NCBI RefSeq assembly: GCF_018736065.1
Contig: NZ_CP076128.1
Location: 496,001 to 560,000 of the forward strand
Direction: 5' to 3'
Length of the DNA: 64,000 nucleotides
Source: Flammeovirga kamogawensis
Lineage (GTDB): Bacteria; Bacteroidota; Bacteroidia; Cytophagales; Flammeovirgaceae
In this document: one piece after another, positions 8,312-16,860 of the stretch
Position numbering within the stretch: the stretch's first letter is position 1
Layout: each line of letters opens with the position of its first letter
Translations under genes and position numbers: made by a program
Notes under the pieces: generated by a model
What the model saw: only the letters and a program-made list of their open reading frames with translations
Database searches by the model: none
What the model was told of the DNA's origin: nothing

Positions 8312-9241
8312 CTATTTCTTTTGAGCGTTCATCAAACGAATAAATACATCTTCAATATTCGATTTAATTTCTTTTATAGAGACTTTTTTATAACCTTCTT
8401 TTTCAATATAGTCTTGCAAGTCAGCCTTTATATCTGCGTCTCTCTTATCTGTATAGTGAAGCAATTCTCCAAAAGGAAAAACACTATCTATAAACTCATA
8501 TTTTCTTAATGTTTTGATAAGATGATAATTGGAGCCATCTACTTCAATAGCATATAATTTTTTATTAAAAGATGCTGCTATATTTTCAGGTGAGTCAATA
8601 CTTAAAATTTCACCATTGTTTATTAAAGCAACTTTATCACATAAATCTGCTTCGTCCATATAAGGAGTAGAGACTACTATTGTGATATTGTGTTTTTTTA
8701 ATCCTTTAATAATATTCCAGAATTCTTTTCTAGATACAGGGTCAACACCAGTAGTAGGTTCATCTAAGAACAATACTTTTGGGTAGTGAATCATTGCAGC
8801 ACAAAGTGCTAATTTCTGCTTCATACCACCTGAAAGTGCACCTGCTTTACGATCGTTAAAAGGCTCTATTTGTTGATAGATATCTTTAATCAAATCATAA
8901 CTTTTAGCTATTGTAGTGCCAAAAGTAGTTGCAAAAAACTCTAAATTTTCTTTTACACTTAAGTCCTCATACAGAGAAAACTTACCAGGCATGTACCCTA
9001 TATTATTTCTAATATATTGGTAATCAACTTTAGGGTCTTTACCTATTACAGTAGCAGTGCCACTATCAGCCACCATTAATGAAGCCAATATTCTAATTAA
9101 GGTAGTTTTACCAGCTCCATCAGGACCAATTAATCCGAAAATTTCATTTTGCTCTACCTTAAAAGAGATACCTTTTAAAGCTTCTACTATTTCTTTTTTT
9201 CCGTAAGACTTCTTAAGGTCTTTAACTTCTATAACTGACAT
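8312..9241 (-). CDS. ABC transporter ATPase, equivalent to the N-terminal half of YbhF
   Basis: A 309-residue NBD with Walker A GPDGAGKTT at 39-47, a canonical signature LSGGMKQ at 136-142 and Walker B VLFLDEP at 156-162. Two switch residues are changed: the Q-loop reads YMPGKFSLY, with Gly where Gln is expected, and the H-loop reads STPYMDEAD, with Pro where His is expected. About 80 extra C-terminal residues follow the NBD, as in drug-export ATPases. It precedes its partner by 3 bases and follows the membrane-fusion gene. Together with the next gene it replaces the fused YbhF of E. coli. Confidence 0.93.
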   Translation of the reverse strand: MSVIEVKDLKKSYGKKEIVEALKGISFKVEQNEIFGLIGPDGAGKTTLIRILASLMVADSGTATVIGKDPKVDYQYIRNNIGYMPGKFSLYEDLSVKENLEFFATTFGTTIAKSYDLIKDIYQQIEPFNDRKAGALSGGMKQKLALCAAMIHYPKVLFLDEPTTGVDPVSRKEFWNIIKGLKKHNITIVVSTPYMDEADLCDKVALINNGEILSIDSPENIAASFNKKLYAIEVDGSNYHLIKTLRKYEFIDSVFPFGELLHYTDKRDADIKADLQDYIEKEGYKKVSIKEIKSNIEDVFIRLMNAQKK

Positions 9242-9253
9242 ATTAATTGCTGT

Positions 9254-10177
9254 TTAGAAGTTGATCTCTGCAGGCATTCCTATTCTGTATAGACCGTCTT
9301 TATTTTGAACTTTTACTTTAAAAGCATAGATAAGACTAACTCTTTCTTCTTTAGTCTGGATTGTTTTAGGTGTAAATTCTGCTTTATCAGAAATCCACTC
9401 AACAATGCCTTGTGTTTGATTTAAAGTACCGTCTTTTCCGTCTGTTAAAACAGTTACTTTTTGTCCAATTTTCACCCCATTTAATTGGGTTGCAGTGGCA
9501 TACGCTTTTACTTTAATGGTAGACAGATTTGCAACTTTATACAAGGGTCTACCGATACTTGTCATCTCACCTCTTTCAGCGTATTTCTGTAAAACAGTAC
9601 CAGTTATTGGAGAAATGATATTACATCTGTCAATATGTTCACTTAAAACGTCTACCTTTTTACTTAAAGGGCCATACTGACTTAGAGTTGCTCTATTAGA
9701 ATCTTTTATCTTTCTTCGTGTAGCTTCCAATTGTTTCTCGTTAATTGCTAATGAAGAATTAACTTGATCCAATTGTTGCTGAGTTGCAGCTTCTGTTGCA
9801 AATAATTTCTCTAAACGATCTTTATCAATCATTAATTTTTTATGTTGAGCTTCATAAACAGCAATTTGCTCATGAATACTCATAACTTTAGAGCCTAGAG
9901 CTGCAATGTTAGCCAATACCTCTTCTTTTTGGAGGTGAAGTAGGACAGTGTCTACTAAACCAACCTGATCACCTTCTTTGACTTTTTGACCTTCTAGGAC
10001 ATCAAAATTTACAAGTTGACCATTACTTTCTGCTGAAACTATTACCTCAATAGCTTCAAAATTACCATAAGCATCTGATTTATTATCCTCATTAGAGCAT
10101 GAGAAAAGTGATGCGGCACCTAAAGTTAGAAGTGCAATTCCTTTAGAATAAATTGATGTATATATATTGAATTTCAT
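9254..10177 (-). CDS. HlyD/YbhG-family periplasmic adaptor, lipoprotein
   Basis: A 307-residue membrane-fusion protein that bridges the inner-membrane ABC exporter and the TolC channel. The N-terminus is a lipoprotein signal, with the lipobox ending LFSC and the acylated Cys27. It is followed by the first lipoyl/barrel-sandwich half (about 45-80, with the biotin-lipoyl-like VNFDVLEGQKVKEGDQVG), a coiled-coil hairpin at about 85-165, the second lipoyl half at about 175-210 (ISPITGTVLQKYAERGE), and a beta-barrel. The gene sits 18 bases after TolC and 12 bases before the first ATPase, so the tripartite pump is encoded in order. Anchoring by lipid rather than a TM helix is common in Bacteroidota. 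Confidence 0.92.
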   Translation of the reverse strand: MKFNIYTSIYSKGIALLTLGAASLFSCSNEDNKSDAYGNFEAIEVIVSAESNGQLVNFDVLEGQKVKEGDQVGLVDTVLLHLQKEEVLANIAALGSKVMSIHEQIAVYEAQHKKLMIDKDRLEKLFATEAATQQQLDQVNSSLAINEKQLEATRRKIKDSNRATLSQYGPLSKKVDVLSEHIDRCNIISPITGTVLQKYAERGEMTSIGRPLYKVANLSTIKVKAYATATQLNGVKIGQKVTVLTDGKDGTLNQTQGIVEWISDKAEFTPKTIQTKEERVSLIYAFKVKVQNKDGLYRIGMPAEINF

Positions 10178-10195
10178 TGTTTCTGATGTTTAATA

Positions 10196-11488
10196 TTAAA
10201 GAAGTCCTTTCGTCATTGCTAAGTGATATTGTGTTTGTAATAGCTGTAACTCGTGCGATGATAAATTCAATTTCGCATCAGTTAACGCATTTAGTGCAGA
10301 TACATACTTAGCAGAAGTAGCAGCACCGTTATCAAGCTGACCTTTTGAACGAATAGCATTGCGTTCTTGAATTTTAATAATCTCATTATCTTGAGTTATT
10401 AACTTCTCTAGTTGGTCAATACTAGCTTGAATCTGAACTATCTGTGAGTTCATTGTTTTACTAAATGTTTCTAACTCCGTATTAATCACTTCTTTTTGTA
10501 TTTGAGTGACTTGTCTTTCTCTACTGTTTTTACCATAATCAAATGGTTTCCACGCAAACTTAAGACCTACTTGATAGAAGAAATCGCCATCTACTAGAAA
10601 GAAGTTATAAGGGTTGGGAGTACCATAACCACCAATAGCATAAGCAGAAACAACTGGTAAACGTTGTGTTTTTAACATGTCACTCATTACATCCATACTT
10701 TGTGTTTGAAGTTTGTACATTTCAACCTCAGGACGATTATAATCAGCAGATAAAGAGACTGTCATTTCTGGACGTACAAGTTCAATTGTATTCCATTCAT
10801 TTTCTCTTTCTAACCATATACACAATGCTTTTAAGGCTCCATTCTTTTGTGCCTCTACAGATAGTAATTTTTGTTGAGCCTTGAAATATTCAACTTTTAA
10901 AGCATCTGTTGTACTTGGTAATGCAGCACCACCAGCTTCTAGAGCTTCTACTTCTTTAAGTTGATTTTCTAACTCTTTAATTACTCCATCTTTTATTAAA
11001 GCCTCTTGCTCTTGGTAACTTAATGCAGCGAAATAAATCTGTGATATAGATTCCTTTACAGAAAACTGCTTAACACTGTTTTCTTGAATTTTGATGCCAT
11101 ATTCAGAACTTGATTGAGCCAGTTTCTTTTTCTTGATATTCCCATTGTAAATAGCGTAATCTACAGATGCGTAGGTTTGCCACTGTGTATGTGGGATTTC
11201 AGGAAAAACAGCTGCAGCAGGAGCATTTGGATCGGTAGGAGAGATTACATCAGAGAAGTAACCAATTTTGCCTTGAATACCAAATTGAGGTAAACGATCT
11301 TTACTGATTGCCTCTTTTTCAGTTTCCTGCATTCTAGAATACATTTCTTTTTGTTCTGATAAGGGGTGTTTCTCAAGAGCCTCTTTTTCAGCTTGTTCAA
11401 AAGTTATTTTTGTTTGTGCTATTAGAGGGAAAGAGAACCCAAAAACTAATAGCAGGAGGTATAAATACCTACTATTCACTTTATTCAT
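10196..11488 (-). CDS. TolC-family outer-membrane efflux protein
   Basis: A 430-residue exported protein with a signal peptide ending ...FPLIAQ at about 25. It contains the long amphipathic helices of the OEP fold in two internally similar halves, and a YAIGGYGTPNPYNFF-type beta segment near the middle. It forms the trimeric channel in the outer membrane for this operon's exporter. The start overlaps the end of the TetR gene by 8 bases, so regulator and channel are translationally coupled. It is unlike the second TolC gene of this window at 22437 in sequence, so the two systems were not produced by recent duplication. Confidence 0.92.
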   Translation of the reverse strand: MNKVNSRYLYLLLLVFGFSFPLIAQTKITFEQAEKEALEKHPLSEQKEMYSRMQETEKEAISKDRLPQFGIQGKIGYFSDVISPTDPNAPAAAVFPEIPHTQWQTYASVDYAIYNGNIKKKKLAQSSSEYGIKIQENSVKQFSVKESISQIYFAALSYQEQEALIKDGVIKELENQLKEVEALEAGGAALPSTTDALKVEYFKAQQKLLSVEAQKNGALKALCIWLERENEWNTIELVRPEMTVSLSADYNRPEVEMYKLQTQSMDVMSDMLKTQRLPVVSAYAIGGYGTPNPYNFFLVDGDFFYQVGLKFAWKPFDYGKNSRERQVTQIQKEVINTELETFSKTMNSQIVQIQASIDQLEKLITQDNEIIKIQERNAIRSKGQLDNGAATSAKYVSALNALTDAKLNLSSHELQLLQTQYHLAMTKGLL

Positions 11489-12071
11489 TATTATTAGATT
11501 TAATACCGTTTAATATTATGTGATGAAGAATACTCTTGCGTTCTTCAATAAATTCATCGAATGAAAAAGGTTCGATTTGATCGAAATTTGTAAACATAGG
11601 TTTTGCGATAAAAGGGAAAATACATGACCCAAGAAGCGTAGTCATGAATTGAAGAGGGTGTATAGATATAAAATTAGGATCTTCTTGTAATTGTTTTCCT
11701 ATTGAAATTACTGTGTCTTGCATCTCCTTTGATGGTGTAAAAGGAGCTTTATTCATTTGAAGTTCACCAATAATAAAAGTAACCATGTTAGGGTTTTCTT
11801 TTAAAGTATCGATGTATAAATCAATAAACTGTGAGATTTTATCTTCCAAAGGTTCAGGCCCCCTTAGGACATACACTATTGGAAAAATTGTCTTTCGGAT
11901 TAAATCTTGAAAAACCTCTTGAAAAAGGCCTTCTTTATTTTTAAAGTAATAATGTACTAGTGCTTTGTTAACACCAGCAGCGTCTGCAATTTCTTGCATT
12001 CTTGCACCACTTTTTCCTTTTTTCTGGAAAATGTCTTTTGCAACTTCTAAAATTTTATCTTTTGAATCCAT
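11481..12071 (-). CDS. TetR/AcrR-family transcriptional regulator of the efflux operon
   Basis: A 196-residue regulator. The TetR HTH covers about residues 5-50: MQEIADAAGVNKALVHYYFK contains the recognition helix and the family's YYFK ending. The rest is a helical ligand-binding domain with no recognisable ligand signature. It is the first gene of the efflux operon. The 170-base gap upstream, shared with the divergent aldo/keto reductase, holds two 16-bp palindromes immediately before its start, which are very probably its own operators. It is expected to repress the pump until a toxic substrate binds. Confidence 0.93.
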   Translation of the reverse strand: MDSKDKILEVAKDIFQKKGKSGARMQEIADAAGVNKALVHYYFKNKEGLFQEVFQDLIRKTIFPIVYVLRGPEPLEDKISQFIDLYIDTLKENPNMVTFIIGELQMNKAPFTPSKEMQDTVISIGKQLQEDPNFISIHPLQFMTTLLGSCIFPFIAKPMFTNFDQIEPFSFDEFIEERKSILHHIILNGIKSNNNE

Positions 12072-12077
12072 ATTTTT

Positions 12078-12093
12078 TTAACCATTTGGTTAA
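12078..12093. promoter_or_regulatory. TetR operator 1, TTAACCAttTGGTTAA
   Basis: A perfect palindrome with 7-bp arms, only 7 bases before the TetR start codon. Its arms are identical to those of the second operator 28 bp away. Confidence 0.85.
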
Positions 12094-12105
12094 CTGATAT
12101 GCTAA

Positions 12106-12121
12106 TTAACCAAATGGTTAA
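12106..12121. promoter_or_regulatory. TetR operator 2, TTAACCAaaTGGTTAA
   Basis: A second perfect palindrome with the same arms as operator 1. The 28-bp centre-to-centre spacing, close to three helical turns, suggests two dimers binding near one face of the DNA. The site lies between the TetR gene and the divergent reductase and may affect both. Confidence 0.85.
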
Positions 12122-12238
12122 ACAGAAAGCAACTATTGTTTAACTTTTTTTAAAATATTAGATATTATTTAATCTTTTAATGATAATTCAAGATGATATA
12201 ATTAAATTATAACTCATCATTATTAAACCATTATTAAA

Positions 12239-13261
12239 ATGAGATATAAACTATTTGGAAAGTCTGGTTTAAAAGTTTCAGAGTTGTGTTTAGGTGCTAT
12301 GACTTTTGGGGAAGACTGGGGAACGGGAGCTGATTACAATACATCTAAGCAAATTTTTGAATCTTTTGCAGAAGCCGGAGGTAATTTTATTGATACTGCT
12401 AATTTTTATACAAATGGAACTTCTGAAAAGTATCTGGGCGATTTTGTAGGTGCAGAAAGAGATAAATTTGTTTTAGCATCAAAATATACATTAATAGAAG
12501 ATAGTTCGCACCCTAATGGAACAGGAAATTCTAGAAGAAATATGATGCGAACTGTAGAGGCATCTCTTAAAAGAATGAATACAGACTACATGGATGTTTT
12601 ATGGGTACATATGTGGGATGGAACAACTAGTGTTGATGAAATCTTAAGGGCCATGAACGATTTAATAAGTCAAGGAAAAGTAGGTTATATTGGGATTTCT
12701 GATACACCAGCTTGGGTTGTTTCTCAGGCAAATACTATGGCTATATTAAGAGGATGGGAAGAATTTGTTGGCTTACAAGTAGAATATAGTTTAATTGCTC
12801 GTGACGTAGAAAGGGAGTTAATTCCAATGGCAGATCACTTTGGTATGTCTGTAACAACATGGTCACCTTTAGGGGCTGGTTTACTATCAGGGAAATATAA
12901 TAAGGGAATGATTGAAGGAAGTAGGCTAAGTGAGAAGAGCGTGAAATTTACTCCCAAAAATATACGTATAGCAGAATCAGTAGTAAGTATAGCTCAAAAG
13001 TTAGGCAAATCACCAGCTCAAGTAGCCTTAAATTGGCTTAGAGCACAGAATAGAAATATTATTCCTATTCTAGGAGCAAGAAAAGTAGATCAGTTAAAAG
13101 ATAATCTTAATTGTGTAGATTGGAACTTAGAGCAATTAGATCTCGATTTATTAGAAGGTGAGAGTGCAATTGATTTAGGGTTTCCTACGAAATTTTTAAG
13201 TGAGGATACTGCAAAGAAATACTCATTTGGAGGATGGTATGATAAGATAGATAAAAGATAA
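12239..13261 (+). CDS. Aldo/keto reductase
   Basis: A 340-residue cytosolic NADPH-dependent oxidoreductase with the TIM-barrel AKR pattern. The catalytic tetrad can be placed at Asp52, Tyr57 (FIDTANFYTNG), Lys82 and His124 (WVHMWDG). The C-terminal ILGARKVDQLKDNL block binds the cofactor's 2'-phosphate. Substrate cannot be read from sequence; the closest look is to the general YajO/Tas-like group acting on small aldehydes. It is transcribed away from the TetR efflux operon across a shared 167-bp region with two TetR operators, so co-regulation with the pump, for example in detoxification, is possible but unproven. A terminator follows at once. Confidence 0.9.
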   Translation: MRYKLFGKSGLKVSELCLGAMTFGEDWGTGADYNTSKQIFESFAEAGGNFIDTANFYTNGTSEKYLGDFVGAERDKFVLASKYTLIEDSSHPNGTGNSRRNMMRTVEASLKRMNTDYMDVLWVHMWDGTTSVDEILRAMNDLISQGKVGYIGISDTPAWVVSQANTMAILRGWEEFVGLQVEYSLIARDVERELIPMADHFGMSVTTWSPLGAGLLSGKYNKGMIEGSRLSEKSVKFTPKNIRIAESVVSIAQKLGKSPAQVALNWLRAQNRNIIPILGARKVDQLKDNLNCVDWNLEQLDLDLLEGESAIDLGFPTKFLSEDTAKKYSFGGWYDKIDKR

Positions 13262-13268
13262 AAAAGTA

Positions 13269-13307
13269 TCCCCACTATAATGAAATGAATTATAGTGGGG
13301 ATTTTTT
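13269..13307. terminator. Bidirectional intrinsic terminator
   Basis: A 13-bp perfect stem (13269-13281 with 13289-13301) and 7-nt loop are followed by six T on the plus strand and preceded by a run of A. It separates the convergent reductase and pseudouridine-synthase genes and overlaps the last bases of the latter. Confidence 0.88.
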
Positions 13308-14025
13308 ATCTTGATCTTCCGTATCTCTTTTTTGAAGAAGGTGCTTTATTTGTATTAGGATTTCTTGTTGGAACTCTTGGTTTTCTAGGTCCTGATCTTC
13401 TAGGTTTTTGTTTATCTTCTTCTTTTTTATCTGAAGTAACTAAACCTAATTGTTCGTATAAGAAATCTCTAGGTACTTCTAAAACACCACCTGATTTTAA
13501 CTCTTTAATCCTTAAATTACCAATAGCGAGACGTACTAACCTTAAAGTTGGGAAATCAACAGAGGCTGTCATTTTACGGACTTGTCTGTTTTTACCTTCA
13601 TGAATGGTAAGTTCAATAAAAGAAGTTGGAATATTTTTTCTAAATCTCACAGGAGGATTTCTCTCCTTTAAATTATCTGGTTTATCCACTTTTTTACACT
13701 GAGCTGGTAAGGTGGTATAAGGAGTGGAGTTAACCGTAATTTTGGTACCTTTTTCTAATTTTTTTATTGCCTCAGTAGTAATATCTCCATCAACTTGAAC
13801 CAGGTATGTTTTGTCGTGTTCAAACTTTGGATTTAATAGTTTATGATTTAGAAGCTTATCATTAGTAATAATTAATAAGCCTTCACTGTCCATATCTAAA
13901 CGGCCAACGGGGTAAACATCATTAGGAAATCTCCCAAGGCTTTTTAAAGTTGGTCGCCCTCCATCATCAGAAAATTGAGGTAAAACACCATAAGGTTTAT
14001 TGACTATAAAATATTTATACTGCAT
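13306..14025 (-). CDS. rRNA pseudouridine synthase, RluE-like
   Basis: A 239-residue enzyme of the RsuA/RluB/E/F group that isomerises uridine in rRNA. The catalytic motif GRLDMDSEGLL puts the nucleophile at Asp44. The usual start KPYGVLPQFS and the later HEGKNRQVRKM block are present. There is no N-terminal S4 domain, as in RluE, which modifies 23S rRNA; the exact target here is inferred. The last 45 residues are a low-complexity basic tail rich in Lys, Arg and Pro, common in Bacteroidota RNA-binding enzymes. The gene starts 5 bases after the acyl-CoA dehydrogenase stop, so the two are co-transcribed despite unrelated functions. Confidence 0.9.
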   Translation of the reverse strand: MQYKYFIVNKPYGVLPQFSDDGGRPTLKSLGRFPNDVYPVGRLDMDSEGLLIITNDKLLNHKLLNPKFEHDKTYLVQVDGDITTEAIKKLEKGTKITVNSTPYTTLPAQCKKVDKPDNLKERNPPVRFRKNIPTSFIELTIHEGKNRQVRKMTASVDFPTLRLVRLAIGNLRIKELKSGGVLEVPRDFLYEQLGLVTSDKKEEDKQKPRRSGPRKPRVPTRNPNTNKAPSSKKRYGRSR

Positions 14026-14030
14026 GCTTT

Positions 14031-15188
14031 TTATTTAAATGCTGGAATTCCTGTAATATCAGCTCCTAAAATTAATAAATGTATATCATGTGTGCCCTCA
14101 TAAGTAATTACAGATTCTAAGTTCATCATATGACGCATAATTGGATACTCTCCAGAAATACCCATTCCACCTAAAATTTGTCGTGCTTCTCTTGCTACTT
14201 TTAATGCCATTTCAACATTATTTCGTTTTGCCATAGATATTTGCGTAGAAGTAGCCTTTCCATTTACTTTTAGCTGACCAAGACGTAAAGCTAAGAGTTG
14301 TGCCTTTGTAATCTCTGTTAACATTTCAGAAAGTTTTTTCTGTGTTAACTGAAACCCACCAATTGGCTTGTCAAATTGTTTTCTTTCTAAAGAATAATCT
14401 CTAGCAGTTTCATAACAATCTATTGCTGCACCAATTGCACCCCAAGCAATTCCATAACGAGCACTATCAAGGCACATTAATGGAGCACCTAAGCCATCTT
14501 TCTTGGGTAGCACATTTTCTTTTGGAATTTTCACATTGTCAAAAACTAATTCGCCTGTAATACTCGCTCTTAAAGACCATTTATTATGGATTTCAGGAGC
14601 TGTAAAACCTGCCATTCCTTTTTCAACAATAACTCCTTTTACTCTTTTATTTTCATCTCTAGCCCACACAACTGCAATATCGGCAATTGGCGAGTTAGTT
14701 ATCCACATTTTTGCTCCATTTAATAAATAATAATCTCCTTTATCAATTAAATGCGTTTCCATTCCAGATGGATTTGAACCATGATTTGGTTCAGTGAGAC
14801 CGAAACAGCCTAAATATTCTCCACTAGCCAATTTGGGTAGATATTTTTTCCGTTGCTCATCAGAACCAAAAGTATAAATAGGGTACATTACTAAAGAACT
14901 TTGTACAGAAGCCATTGATCGTAATCCAGAGTCACCTCTTTCAACTTCTTGCATAATAAGTCCATACGCGATGTCATCCATACCACCGCCACCATATTCT
15001 GTAGGTATAGCAGGACCAAACAAGCCCATTTCTCCAAATTTTTGAATTAGATGTTGAGGAGCTTCAGATTTTTGAGCAAATTCTTCAATAATAGGTTTAA
15101 CATCTTTAGTGATAAATGCATTTGTAGCATCTCTTGCAATCTTTTGTTCTTCATTTAGAAGATCATCGATATTATAGAAATCAGTCAT
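14031..15188 (-). CDS. Acyl-CoA dehydrogenase, glutaryl-CoA dehydrogenase type
   Basis: A 385-residue flavoenzyme. The acyl-CoA dehydrogenase fold is complete: N-terminal helical domain, middle FAD/substrate domain (CFGLTEPNHGSNP; MWITNSPIADIAVVWA) and C-terminal helical domain. Several features fit glutaryl-CoA dehydrogenase rather than a fatty-acid enzyme: LRSMASVQSSLVMYPI with Arg90 at the substrate-carboxylate position, the SLRASITGELVFD block, and the catalytic Glu364 in YEGTHDIHLLILG. That enzyme converts glutaryl-CoA to crotonyl-CoA plus CO2 in Lys/Trp breakdown. No other gene of the pathway is nearby, so the symbol is left out. It heads a two-gene operon with the RluE-like gene. Confidence 0.88.
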   Translation of the reverse strand: MTDFYNIDDLLNEEQKIARDATNAFITKDVKPIIEEFAQKSEAPQHLIQKFGEMGLFGPAIPTEYGGGGMDDIAYGLIMQEVERGDSGLRSMASVQSSLVMYPIYTFGSDEQRKKYLPKLASGEYLGCFGLTEPNHGSNPSGMETHLIDKGDYYLLNGAKMWITNSPIADIAVVWARDENKRVKGVIVEKGMAGFTAPEIHNKWSLRASITGELVFDNVKIPKENVLPKKDGLGAPLMCLDSARYGIAWGAIGAAIDCYETARDYSLERKQFDKPIGGFQLTQKKLSEMLTEITKAQLLALRLGQLKVNGKATSTQISMAKRNNVEMALKVAREARQILGGMGISGEYPIMRHMMNLESVITYEGTHDIHLLILGADITGIPAFK

Positions 15189-15342
15189 GTGTTTATTGTG
15201 AGTTATGGTTTTATGTGATTATCGTACAAGATGATAAAAAATCTCTTTAATTGTGGAATATTATAATTGATTATTCAGTAAATCTGCTTTTCCTTTTGTA
15301 GTTTCGTGATTCAGAAAAATCAAATGAACTAATATATAGATT

Positions 15343-15750
15343 ATGGCTTTTGAAGTAGTTGGTAAAATTGAAAAGATTATGGATACTCAACAAGTATCTG
15401 ATCGTTTCAAAAAAAGAGATTTTGTGCTCTTAATTCAAGATGGTAGTTACCCTCAATACATCAAGTTTCAGGCAACACAAGATCGTTGTACTTTACTTGA
15501 TAGCTTTAATGAAGGAGATGACATTGCAGTAACTTTCGATCTTAAAGGTAGACCTTTTGATAAAGGTGGTGAAACAATTTATTTCACAAACCTTGAAGCA
15601 TGGAGAATTAATGCAGCAGCTAGTGCTCAACCACAAGCAGCTCCACAACAACCAAGTTATGGTGGAGGAGCTCCTGTACAATCAAATACACCACCACCGC
15701 CACCACCACCGGTAGGAGGAGATGATATAGATGGAGATTTACCATTCTAA
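15343..15750 (+). CDS. DUF3127 protein, OB-fold with SSB-like acidic tail
   Basis: A 135-residue protein matching my recollection of the Bacteroidota DUF3127 family: an N-terminal beta-rich domain (1-90) that starts FEVVGKIEKIMDTQQVS and reads like a single-stranded-DNA-binding OB fold. It is followed by a Pro/Gln/Gly linker with a run of seven prolines, and the C-terminus DDIDGDLPF. This end closely resembles the DDDIPF tip of SSB, which docks DNA-repair and replication partners. It is probably a nucleic-acid-binding accessory protein in the cytosol, but no experimental role is known to me. Monocistronic, closed by a very strong terminator. Confidence 0.85.
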   Translation: MAFEVVGKIEKIMDTQQVSDRFKKRDFVLLIQDGSYPQYIKFQATQDRCTLLDSFNEGDDIAVTFDLKGRPFDKGGETIYFTNLEAWRINAAASAQPQAAPQQPSYGGGAPVQSNTPPPPPPPVGGDDIDGDLPF

Positions 15751-15754
15751 TAAT

Positions 15755-15798
15755 AAAAAAAGAGCTCGATTTAAACTTTAAATCGAGCTCTTTTTTTT
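15755..15798. terminator. Bidirectional intrinsic terminator
   Basis: A 15-bp perfect palindromic stem (15761-15775 with 15777-15791), flanked by A6 on the left and T8 on the right, serves the convergent DUF3127 and LRR lipoprotein genes. Confidence 0.9.
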
Positions 15799-16366
15799 AT
15801 TGAATAGGGTAAGTGTATTTTCTTCCTTTACCTCGTCCTCTTCCTTTCTTAGAATTGGTTGTTTTCTTAACTAAAACCTGTTTTTCTACAAATCTATTTT
15901 TCTGATCAACTTCTAAAGAAATTAATTGACCTTTATCTTTCTTTCTAAGCTCTGAGATTCCTTTATCAATCATACCATTAAAACTATTATGATCAATTTT
16001 TAATTTTGATAATTTTTTTAAGAATCTTATCTGATTTGGAATCGTTCCCTTTAGTTTATTATCACTAAGGTCTAATACTTTTAATTCTTGTAAATTTCCA
16101 ATACTTCCTGGAACAGTACCATTCAAATTATTGCCTCTTAAATTAATTTTAATAACTCTATTTTTGGAATCTACTTCAACTCCGTACCATTCTGATAAAG
16201 GCTCTGCAGAACCCCAACCCGTTTTATTGTACCAGCCTTTACCATTTGTAGATTGATATAAACTTTGTAAAACATCTCTATCAGACATTATACCTTTATC
16301 TTTATTACAGCTAATTATTGACGCTAAAAGGAGTATACTAAATAAGAAAGTATTAATTTTTTTCAT
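15797..16366 (-). CDS. Leucine-rich-repeat lipoprotein
   Basis: A 189-residue lipoprotein with lipobox SIISC and acylated Cys20. Residues about 28-75 are the N-terminal LRR cap (DVLQSLYQSTNGKGWYN, then a Trp-rich segment) typical of bacterial and plant extracellular LRR proteins. Two to three 24-residue LRR units follow at about 72-140, with INLRGNNLNGTVPGSIGNL and LDLSDNKLKGTIP. The C-terminal 45 residues are strongly basic and Gly/Arg-rich (GRGRGKGRK), which is odd for a surface LRR protein and could bind nucleic acid or acidic polymer. Only two to three repeats makes it unusually short. Partner unknown. Confidence 0.85.
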   Translation of the reverse strand: MKKINTFLFSILLLASIISCNKDKGIMSDRDVLQSLYQSTNGKGWYNKTGWGSAEPLSEWYGVEVDSKNRVIKINLRGNNLNGTVPGSIGNLQELKVLDLSDNKLKGTIPNQIRFLKKLSKLKIDHNSFNGMIDKGISELRKKDKGQLISLEVDQKNRFVEKQVLVKKTTNSKKGRGRGKGRKYTYPIQ

Positions 16367-16860
16367 AATATGTTTTTTGGATGATTCACATCTAAAACAA
16401 TCAAAATGAAATAGTTGACAATTAATAAATCTTAATTAGATTCATATTGAAGTACTTTGTATATCGAATTTTAATTGTTGTGAGTTACACATATTAATGG
16501 ATTTAAAACCAATTAATAGCATCTTGGATAATAGAAATTAAGTTGCTATTTATCATTCCTAGGTTAATCATTACGTTTTTATTATTGAAATAATTATGTA
16601 GTGTAAATAACCCAAAATTCACATTATATTTTAATATTTCCCTAATGTATTCTTTGAAAATTCTTTTTATTTTATAAAGTTGGCTGAGTTCATGACTGGT
16701 ATTAGTATTATCAATATTTACTGTTTTGTAAGTGCAGCACTGTGAATTATATAATCAATATTTAAGGGGGAATTCTAAACAAAAAATAGCATTGAGATTA
16801 TCTCCCAATGCTATCTTTATTTGTTGTTTTTAAAAAGTTAAAACAAACAATATATACTAA
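16367..16860. other. 494-bp intergenic region
   Basis: No coding frame is supported. It contains the LRR lipoprotein leader on the left and a terminator for the DUF418 gene on the right (16781-16814). Between them the motif ATCAATATTTA occurs twice within about 50 bases near 16708 and 16753; this may be chance in such AT-rich DNA. Confidence 0.5.
16781..16814 (-). terminator. Intrinsic terminator of the DUF418 gene
   Basis: Stem ATAGCATT/AATGCTAT continues as GAGA/TCTC after a two-base bulge, and is followed by T6 on the minus strand, about 50 bases past the stop codon. Confidence 0.75.

Noticed and set aside
13295-13603. 102-codon frame opposite the RluE-like gene
   Set aside because: Antisense to a conserved enzyme and overlapping its terminator; composition is that of a complementary frame of the Lys/Pro/Arg tail.
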